64,000 nt of DNA from Seriola aureovittata (lineage: Eukaryota; Chordata; Actinopteri; Carangiformes; Carangidae): the NCBI RefSeq assembly GCF_021018895.1, contig NC_079375.1:21830975-21894974 (forward strand), read 5' to 3'. Position numbers and translations under genes: made by a program. A model generated the notes under the pieces. That model had not been told where the DNA came from, made no database searches, and saw only the letters and a program-made list of their open reading frames with translations. Below are positions 55,301 to 64,000 of this stretch, in pieces. Position 1 is the stretch's first letter. The number at the start of each line of letters is the position of its first letter.

Positions 55301-58300
55301 ACAGACATATTGACCTCAGCTGAAGCCACAGTGCATCTAATGCAATAGATTAAAGGCGTCAGTATGCTTCAAACATATGGACACATATAAATGAAAAATA
55401 TTTTTACCTGCCACCATAAAGAGGGATGAGACACGATGAATCGTACAAAAGAGGATAACAGCGCACACTGAGACAGTCTTTCCTCATTCATCGTGTTACA
55501 CTTGGTTGTGCACCAGAAAAAGTGATGGAAGAAGATGCGTGAAGAATGTAAAAACAGAGCTTGAGAGAGACAACCTGCAAACTTTCTCACCTCCAAATGC
55601 CACGTGAAGTGAGTTTGACGCCGATTGACAATCCAACAAGCACCTTGTTTAAAAGATACTGACGCCTTAATAATACTGGTTATCCAGGCCTAAATGTTGA
55701 TAGAACGTGTATAAACTTTGAAGAGGACACAAAGCAAAGCCAAAGCTTATTTGACGCATTATGTTTCAAAATCTTACCTGATTTACACGGGAGATCGGGG
55801 CATACGATGTCAGGATCTGAAACCAAAGACAGTCAGAGGATCTGCTCAAAAACTGAAACAACTTCTCACAGCCAATCTGACCAAAATGTGTGTTTCTGTA
55901 AAGCGTGTACCTGGGCAGAGCACAGTCTCAATCCTGTCAATGAACTCGTCGGCCACGAGGTCTGCAAAGCGCTTCATGCCCAGCACTTTCTTGTCCTTCT
56001 GGCAGGTGATGCTCTTCAGACTCTCGTTCTCCTCAGGTTGGTCGAACATGTCTCCGACACCGATGGCGCTCACATCAACAGTGGGGTCACTGGTCACCGG
56101 CAGTACACAGAAATACAAAGTAAAACTTTTATCTTCTCCACAAATGCTAATTGTTAAATCCCAAAATGTGAAGCCCCAGTGTCAGGCACCTGCAGAGGTA
56201 GCCGAGCAGTGAGTCGTCATCTCTAGGGTCGTAGCGTCCGTCAGTGATGACAACTACAGTGACATTGGCCCTGGCTCTGCGGCTGTTCCTGATCAGGGTG
56301 TCGTAGGCGAACTTCAGAGCAGAGGGAGTCCACGTTCCTCCAGCGATCCACTCCAAACGCTTCACTGCATTCTGAATAGTGGGTAAGGCCGCATGTGAGT
56401 GATGTGTATGTGCAGTACTTGGGATCCATTCATTTGTTTTCCATAAGGACTCTATTAAGCATATTAGTCACTGCCATCCATAAAGGTACTAATGCATGGT
56501 TAGCATATTAACTTCAGCAGACTTCCAGCTACACGGATTGCATAAATGCTCTTCCGAGTAGACTTTCCAGTTTTCAACCGCCCTGTGTTATGAGTCAGGT
56601 CAATAAATATGAGGACATCTGCTCAAAATACATAGTTGGCAGAAAAAGGTTAAATGAATGCACTAGATATTAGTTCAAATAGATATTTGACCTACCTTTT
56701 ACAAACACACATGTGGTACCTAACTTAAGGGATAAGTGTGTTGTTATTCTGACTTTTTCTTAATGTCAACAATTCCTGTGAAAAGAAAGTTTCCAATGTG
56801 TTTGTGCGTCTCTTAATACTTATATACACAACAACACCTGCCCTGTCTGTTGCACTCAGCCACAAGCCTGTCGGCTCCTACTGAAGACATACATCTTTAA
56901 AAGAAGGTTATAATTAATTAGTTTATAATTTTCAAAAAAGACAAAGTAGTTACCTCAAATATTTTGGAAGCGTAGTTTTAACGTCCTAAAGCGTGTTTAC
57001 AGCAGCAGCACAGTGTATGTAGGGATTGACTCTAAATAAACTACAGTTCCCATGTTCATTGAAAAGAAGTAAGACGATCTACCATTTGCGCATCCCAGAT
57101 TATATGTTTTCGGTAATGTCAGAAATATATGTAGCGAGACATGTACACATATGTAACTGTGATGACTTCCATCTGCCTCGTGTGTGCAGACAGCAGCAGA
57201 TGTGATCTGATCGGACTTGATTAATTACGAAACATCTGGACTAAAGAGGCAAAAGGACAGACTGTGATACGACCTAAAAATAAGCTTCAAAGTGGTTTTT
57301 CGTTTTGTTTGTGTCTGCCTGTGTGTGAGACCTTGAACGCAGACATTGAGTCGATCTTGGGGTCATCGAGCCGGATGGCCTGGAACGTCCCATTGTGACT
57401 GTACTGAACAACTCCGACTCTTGTGCCTGGGAACACAAGCAACCGTGTTTATACGTATTTAAGCTGGCAGCCATTTTGAAATATCACACTCTAATTCTCC
57501 TTCTCAGTTGCATGTTCACCTGTGGCTGATTGGGGGTCTTTGGCAAGGGATCCCAGTCTGTTGATGGTGTTGATGACAAAGTTCTTCTCCAGGGTGAAGT
57601 TGGTGAGACCCACTGACTCTGAGCTGTCAATCACAAACACAATGTCCAGGGCTCCGCAGCGTTTCTCGCAGTCTGCAGACAAAAACACAGACTGTAATGA
57701 TCCGACAGCCTATCAGAGCGTTCGGATCACGGATGGCAAAGCGATCCTTGCTGAACTCACCACAGCAGCCGCACGTCTCCCTGATGTAGTTCATGACGTC
57801 ACATTCCTGCAGGAAAACACAAAACACATCATTATATCCATTGCATCCTCTGACTGTTTCTGTTGACGTGCCAGTGATGGAACAGAGGTTCGAGGAGATG
57901 TTCTTACAGTGAGGCCGGGATCTCCCTCAGGGCCGGGATCTCCCTGTAGAGGACGAGAACACACACAATCACATCTCTGTCTCTCGGTTTCTGTCTGGTT
58001 TGGGATTGCTAACAGATAATGCTCATGAGTATACAGGTAAACATATGACCACGTAGGCTTAAACTGGCTTTTCCTGGTTGGATGCAATTGGATTTTTGAC
58101 AGTAGAGTGGAAAGGAAAAGTGGACGTATATTTTGTGTACTTACATCAGATCCAATATCTCCTCTCGGTCCTCTTGGGCCAGGTTCACCCTTAAATCCTG
58201 GATCACCCTTTAGTAAGCAAAGAAATCATAAAGCTGTAACTATACTCACAAACTTCCTTCAAGTGATAGCATACATCAAACTACAAGGACTTATTTACTT

Positions 58301-60758
58301 TGTCTCCTAAAGGACCTTTAACCCCAGGCTCGCCTTTTTGACCACAGTCTCCCCTGCTGCCACGAGGTCCAGGATTACCCTTCTCTCCTCTGTCACCCTG
58401 CAGAAGAGTGGAGGAAAGTTTTGTCAACCAAGTGTGTCACGGCAGCTAACAAATGTAAGGAGACGAAGTGCATGTATACGTTACCGATGGTCCTCTTGGT
58501 CCAGGATAGCTAAAGCCCGGTCTTCCGGGGTCTCCCTAAATAGAGACGAAATGAGCAGTCAAGACAAAGACCTAAAGCCACAAAGCTGAACACAGTGCAG
58601 GGAAGATGCTACCGCACACACACACACAGATACTCACCTTGGGTCCAGCCTGTCCGGGGTCACCTCTCGGCCCAACATCACCACTGTCACCTCTGGTACC
58701 CTACATTACAAACAGTGTTAAAGCAAGCTAGCTGAGGCCCTTGTTGATACGACGCCCAAATGTTACTTCCAACCTACATTTTTCCCAGCCTCTCCTGATA
58801 ACCCTGGTGGTCCTCTGGGGCCGGGCAGACCATTGTCTCCCTGTTCAGAGGAGAGAGTTTTGACAACAAGAGTGAACGGGAAACTCAAGAGTGCGTGATG
58901 TCCATATGAATATATACAGATTATAGATATAATAATACAGTCATTCTTACCTTTGTACCTTTGTTTCCTGATTCACCCGGAAGTCCTCTCAAGCCTTCTG
59001 GCCCCATTTCACCCTGAAATACAAGGTACCATCAGCAATGAGCCCTCTAGTGGTGGAATAACATGTCTCAGTGAAACACGCAGGAATAAGGAATAATTTG
59101 AGCCACTGCAAAAAAAATGTTTCAAACAATGTTTCACACTTGTGCGATTGTGTAAATGGACTCATACCTTATCTCCTTTAATTCCATCAGGCCCTTGACC
59201 ACCCTTTGCCCCATAATCCCCTCTTCTCCCCTAGAACAGAACAATGATTAGAAAACCATCAGGCAACACAAAGACAGTGACAGACAGAAGAAGGGGTCAT
59301 GGGTGAATCTGAGGTTCTTACCAGCTCGCCTCTGGTTCCTGGAAGTCCAGGAGTTCCCTAAGAAACACAACGTACAGGTGAACCACTTGATGCGTGTGAG
59401 TGAGTATGTGTTTGAATGTATTTCTGTCTGTGGCGATGGACTGAGTCTTACTGAGTTTCCTTTCCCTCCAGGGAAGCCAGGTGATCCAGGACTCCCCCTC
59501 TCTCCCTGCAGAAGAAATACCAGACGTTAGCCTTTCACCGCCAACATTACGACTGTTTAACGTGACCTCTGGCCTTCTTCTCTCTCTCAGGGAAGGGACC
59601 GATTTACCTTTGGTCCAGGCTCTCCAGACGGGCCAGTGAGACCGGGTTTACCAGGGCGTCCGGGATCTCCCTGAAGACAGGACACAAACACGGACAATTT
59701 AACCAAAATCCTGATGGATGAAGGTTTGTGTTTGACGAGGACACACAAGACCATTTACCTTCTCTCCATCAGTTCCAGGAGGACCACGTTCACCGACGTC
59801 TCCGGGGTGACCATTGGGACCCTGCAAACCATCAAACACACACCATAAAGAAGCCGTAACACAACACAATACAGGTGTACCAATAATCTTAGACGGTGTT
59901 AAATGTCATACTTTGTCGCCTGGGTCTCCTTTGCAGCCAGGAGCGCCGATCCTGCCAATTTTACCCTATAATGTAAGAATACACAAAAAAAAATTAAGAT
60001 TTCAGAATTAGATTACGACATTTTTGTAGTTGGGTTGTTGTTCCCTAAACTGTACAACAAAAACTGCTCCTCAAAGTTCAGTCTTTCACAGTTCCTACCT
60101 TCTGCCCATCGGTCCCGTCGCGTCCTGCTAAGCCACCAGCACCCTAACAACAAAGAAACGAGACAGTTAGAGGAGAAAGACCAATCACATTCCAGGATGA
60201 GGGATAATTGACTGATTGGGTTCGATAGTTAATTAGAAATAGAAAAAAAAAACCTACCTTCTTCCCCTGAGTTCCAATATCTCCCTGTGGGCAGACAGAA
60301 GATCAACAGTCACTTCATGCACATATAGAGATTCATATGTCATCACCATATGACACTTTATTAACATTCACATAAAAACCCAGTGATTGATTCTTTGTTT
60401 CTTAACACAGTTGATGATGTTGATCCAAATAAATGCAAACTGATGCCTCACCTTGTCGCCTTTAAGACCTGGTTCTCCCTATAGAGAGGAAAAAAGGGAA
60501 AGAAAAATCATTTATCACGATATAATCACAAACAAAATTAATAATTTTGTGTGCTGCAGTGAACGGTGAATAGGTTGAGGTATGGCGCCATACTTTGATA
60601 CCGGGCTGACCGATGGGACCTTCAATACCGGGGTCTCCTGGGCGACCTCTTTCTCCTTTCGGACCTGGATCACCGCTGTCACCTTTAGCTCCCTGCAGTC
60701 AATGAGTTAAAAGGAGAAAATGTCTGTGAGGATGAAAGGGACTGGTGTATAAATACTG

Positions 60759-60817
<59 letters not shown>

Positions 60818-63439
60818 CACTTTTTGTCCTCGGTGGCCTTTTGGACCAGGGGGTCCGGTTGTCTCCAGACAGGTCACTTTGAAGCACTGTGTTGTATAAG
60901 AGATGGAGAGAAACAGTCAGTGATGAAACAATCTGAAACTGAAATTTTTACATTTCTGATTATTTGTACCATCAGCTGTCTTACCTCCGTGTACGCTAAA
61001 TGTTGCTGTGAAGACAAAAGAGACAAGGTGTGAACATAAGAGGCACTGATCATTCCTCATATTTCTCTGTGTGCATGTGTGTGTGTGTGTGTGTGTGTTA
61101 CCATTGTACTAATGATGCGATCAATGGTCGGTGTGTGTATAGTGGTTTTGCCCTGGCTCAGATCCACAGCCATGAAGTCCCTCCTGTAGACCGATGCTGG
61201 AGAGTTGGCGATCTCCCTCAGACCTGTCTCTTCAGTGTTCCTCGATGCTGCGACGACAAATAACCGGATGCCCTCATCGCGAGCCTTCTCCGCTGCCACC
61301 TTGATGCCTCCACACGGGTTCCCAGTCACATGGCCGTCGGTGATGACCACAGAAAATCGGAGGGGTGAAGGTTTTTGGATTGAACGCAGCATTTCGTGGG
61401 TCATGTTGTTAAGGGCGCAGTCGGTGTAGGTGCCTTTACCCAAATACTTTATTTTGCGGACATTCTGGAAACAGTGACAAGTGTGAGTTATCATTAAGAC
61501 TGGATTACCAACCGGCGATTTTATTATCTGGGAAATATACAACTAATTCGTTTTCTGGATGAGGAGTTAGATGAGAAGTCTTCTGCCATTCTCATGTCTG
61601 TCCATGAAATACATGAGTTAGTTTAGCTTGGCATGGTTTAGCAAGACTGGAGACAGCTAGCCTGGCTGTGTTTAAAAGAAACAGTATCCGCCAACCAGCG
61701 CCTCTAAAGCTCACTAATATTTCATCTGTACACAAATCTCAAGTGTGAAAACAACAATTTTTTATAGGGGGCTATGTAATGGACTATTTTTTGGGAGGGA
61801 GCAGTTGCTAGGTAAGCAACATGTGAAGTTGTTATCAGTGCTCCCAGCCAAAATCTGGCACAAAATCCCCCGTAAATCACAGAGTCATCACTTTAACACT
61901 TTTGTTTTTGTACAGATTAAAAAAAAGAGACATAGCCTGTTAGCTGTGTCTCCCTGTCTCCAGTCTTTGTGCTAGGTCCAGTTAACCGGCTGCTGGCTGT
62001 AGCCTAGTTCTTAATGACAGTGGTACTGATCTTCTCATTTAACTTTCCCACACAAAAGAGGATCATTACCAAAATGTTCAAAAATCTAATTCTAATGCAT
62101 CAATGAATATGATCAGGGGTATTTTTTTAACAATGACATGGGCAAAACACTTTGCTTGAGGCTAAGTGTTTGGTCACTTTGTCTCTATCTGACGACGCAG
62201 TGAAGCAGAAAACGCCAAAGGAGACAAAGGTCTCTCAATGGAACCAACTCAGGAACCTGCGGACACATAGTGCACATTAAACTACCGGGCCACATGGACT
62301 AATGTGCATCTGGCAGCTACCAGCCATTTCTTCTCTGCAGTACACACTGTACGAAAAGCTTATTTATTTCTTTCACTAGTTGAAATTTGTTTAGTTGTTG
62401 GAACCCACAGCTGATTTTTGCCTCAGGGTCCCCCAAAGCAGTTTTGCCCACCCCTGGTTGTCACTGTTGTTAATAGTTATTTGGTACAAAAAAAGAGCAA
62501 AAAACAAAAAAAAACCTTATTCTCAATAGTGCAGCCATGTTGAGCAAGGGTAACAACTGTCAACATATTATTTTTTCACAATATCAAACTCCTGCTGAGG
62601 ATGGTCAGAAATACCCATCCTCATTCCCTCCATTCAGAGCCGCCAGACACATTATGTCGTCTCATGCAGCATTAATCACATTTTCCAGTTTCTAATTCAG
62701 CACTTAATCACTTGGTTAGGCATGAAACAAATGAGGACTGAACAAATTTAATCTTTAACTTGATGATACATGTGATATGTGTGTGTGTGTGTGTTTCACT
62801 CACAATGATGAAATCGTCCTTGGGTACGATCTGACTGAACACATTTTGTGTTTGGGAGTAGTGCAGTCCCCCGATTTTCCACTTGATCTGCACAGCACCT
62901 CTGTACTGAACATCTTCCAGACGCTTTGCGAACTCCTCAGTGAATTTCTACAGCAACAAGACACAACATGTTATACAGTGCGGCACATGCAGCTGATTTG
63001 GTCAGCTGTCATTTAGAAATGATGTCACTGTAAAACGGGGCTATTTCGGGTTGAGGTTTAAATAAAAAATTGCGGATAAACCGGGAACCTTGGTGCTGTC
63101 CACTAGCGATCCAGGGGGCGGCTCCTGCAGGGCGATGCTCTCAGATGTGTCAATGGTGAAGTAGATGTCTATGGGACATTCATTGTTCGCTGGAGGGAAC
63201 AGACACACACACACACAAAAACACATATAAAAACTCCATGGAAAATGTATTTAAATCAGTAGGACGAAATGTTCCCTGTTAAGTCACTGAAGTCTTGTTA
63301 ACACATTAGATGACACGTTACTGTGGCTGTGAAGCAACTACAGTTCAGTTTGATGGCACTCACTGGCGCACTCTGTTTGCTGGCCGTGAGTCAGGGCTCC
63401 AAAAAGAAGACAGGCGGCGATGACCTCTAACCCCAGCAT
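52303..63439 (-). CDS. col6a2: Collagen type VI alpha 2 chain
   Basis: Coding exons (minus strand): 63364-63439, 63089-63189, 62804-62947, 61102-61464, 60985-61005, 60821-60886, 60594-60692, 60452-60478, 60258-60284, 60099-60143, 59912-59965, 59759-59821, 59608-59670, 59452-59505, 59322-59357, 59168-59230, 58951-59013, 58778-58840, 58638-58700, 58485-58535, 58299-58397, 58145-58207, 57908-57943, 57761-57806, 57520-57672, 57332-57426, 56190-56371, 55911-56089, 55778-55816, 53318-53652, 52303-52569; 3036 nt, 1011 aa (human 1019). It forms microfibrils with alpha 1 and alpha 3 in the extracellular matrix. Order: signal peptide, N1 VWA (FTIDTSES), G-X-Y helix of 9-multiple exons with the GFSYPGP interruption, [15 protein letters not shown]1 VWA (VIDSSESVG), C2 VWA (MLDGSER), ending [19 protein letters not shown] and the C-terminus separate it from alpha 1. 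The ATG follows a splice acceptor, so the 5' UTR is split. Confidence 0.96.
52595..53290. mobile_element. Two adjacent fold-back (MITE-like) repeats in col6a2 intron 30
   Basis: About 52595-52925 and 52926-53290 each carry the words TTAGCTTAGCATAAAGAC near one end and, in inverted form, CTTTATGCTAAACT or AGCTAAACTAATTGGC near the other, with GGGAAACAGCTAGC-like sequence between. This arrangement is that of a non-autonomous element with long inverted ends that I recall as widespread in percomorph genes. No protein is encoded and both copies are diverged. Confidence 0.5.
54835..55121 (-). CDS. col6a2: col6a2 alternative 3' terminal exon (C2a isoform)
   Basis: This lies between the exon at 55778-55816 and the C2 exon at 53318-53652. 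It has a good acceptor (TTGTTGCAG), the same phase (one leftover G) and its own stop. It encodes 94 residues ending in [20 protein letters not shown] and EKAIGLC. This resembles the end of the human short isoform 2C2a as I remember it (ELFIDTFKLVHRDIVGDP). Using it gives a 906-aa chain that lacks the C2 VWA domain (human 2C2a about 918). The strong resemblance at the protein level argues that it is a real, old alternative exon and not a chance frame. Confidence 0.85.
60763..60811. repeat. TG microsatellite next to a col6a2 donor site
   Basis: About 24 TG units on the plus strand (CA on the gene strand), starting 9 bp inside the intron after the donor of the exon at 60821-60886. Confidence 0.95.
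61545..62065. mobile_element. Fold-back (MITE-like) repeat in col6a2 intron 3
   Basis: Same family as the copies at 52595-53290. The left arm contains GAGACAGCTAGCCTGGCTGT followed by CGCCTCTAAAGCTCACTAAT. The right arm has CCAGTCTTTGTGCTAGGTCC and AACCGGCTGCTGGCTGTAGC, roughly the inverted counterpart of the left end. Non-coding. Confidence 0.5.
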
Positions 63440-64000
63440 CTTCCTGCTCTCCTGTCTGACACACAAAGGATCAAGACACATGTTTGAGCCAACAACCTGT
63501 TTCTGTTTCGCTCAAAATTTATTTGACAAAAGTAATAAAAAATACCAACGAAAAAGAAAATGTAAAGGAAAGACAGTCAAGAATCAAGAAAAAAGGGAAA
63601 GACATTCATGTTAAAAATTTTTAAAGCCTGAACAAAGAAAACGTGTTTTAAAATCACCAAAACTGTAACAGCCTCTTACAATAAACTCTGATGTGAAGAA
63701 TCGTTTCTCCTGCGATATAATTATTGGTGTGTAGCATTAGCCGATTGCTAAACTCATTCTGCACCTGGTATCAGTTAAGGGGAATCCTAAGAACACGTGT
63801 CTACTGACTGTTACCATGGGAACAAAATGAATGCCACAGTGAGGTAATAGGTTCGAAGCCATCACATGAGTCCAAGAGAAACACAGCTCTTTAACACGCT
63901 GCCAAGCCACAGCCGCGGACGACCTGTGGATGTTCAGTCACATCCACGACACGGTTAATCTTATCATGATAAAGCACCTCATCCTTTCAAGCCATGAAAT
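63440..64000. other. Upstream flank of col6a2
   Basis: On the minus strand a TGTGTCAG acceptor-like sequence lies about 17 bp upstream of the col6a2 ATG, so the rest of the 5' UTR is in an exon further right. A candidate for that exon was not identified within the remaining 540 bp, which is otherwise AT-rich and without protein-like frames. Confidence 0.4.

Noticed and set aside
61102..61464. COL6A1 instead of COL6A2
   Set aside because: [11 protein letters not shown] in N1, GFSYPGP in the helix, the C2a exon and the FIRWIC terminus all fit alpha 2 and not alpha 1.

Overview
The window is nuclear DNA of a ray-finned fish, most likely a percomorph teleost. Genes are split into many small exons with GT/AG introns and CA, TG, AAC and AT microsatellites. 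There are decayed Tc1-like transposons and a fold-back element of a type I remember from percomorph genomes. Every recognised protein is closest to a vertebrate family. Exon boundaries were read by eye from splice signals, codon phase and family alignment; in every gene the exon sum is a whole number of codons close to the known family length.

Layout. 1-2.2 kb: no confident gene; a CpG-rich patch and a short gypsy-like relic. 2.5-6.4 kb (+): UDP-glucuronosyltransferase copy A, nine exons, 561 aa. 6.4-6.95 kb: Tc1-like remnant. 6.95-20.29 kb: about 13.3 kb of a 36/26-bp T-rich minisatellite with higher-order structure. 21.25-29.3 kb (+): UGT copy B, 565 aa, whose intron 1 holds a second 4.7-kb array of the same unit. 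Copy A intron 1 still shows the empty site. 29.6-31.9 kb (-): NDUFB3, with a Tc1 remnant in its 5' intron. 32.9-35.5 kb (-): PECR. 36.8-38.7 kb (-): RPL37A. 39.2-40.7 kb (+): CFAP410, head to head with RPL37A across an NRF1-type site. 41.3-45.2 kb (-): ORC2, 15 coding exons, 577 aa. 46.9-49.9 kb (-): eukaryotic D-serine dehydratase. 52.3-63.4 kb (-): COL6A2, 31 coding exons, 1011 aa, plus a conserved alternative 3' exon (C2a).

The genes are mostly unrelated single-copy vertebrate genes: drug and steroid conjugation (UGT), mitochondrial complex I (NDUFB3), peroxisomal lipid metabolism (PECR), ribosome (RPL37A), cilium (CFAP410), DNA replication origin (ORC2), D-amino-acid catabolism (DSD) and extracellular matrix (COL6A2). 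Human counterparts lie on 2q33-q35 and 21q22.3, as I remember it. The exception is the UGT pair, a recent tandem duplication that probably once carried NDUFB3 with it.

The most unusual material is the satellite. One monomer family occupies about 18 kb in two arrays around and inside a duplicated detoxification gene. It has chromosome-satellite-like higher-order periods (926, 400 and 1326 bp) and one locus where occupied and empty alleles can be compared within the same window.
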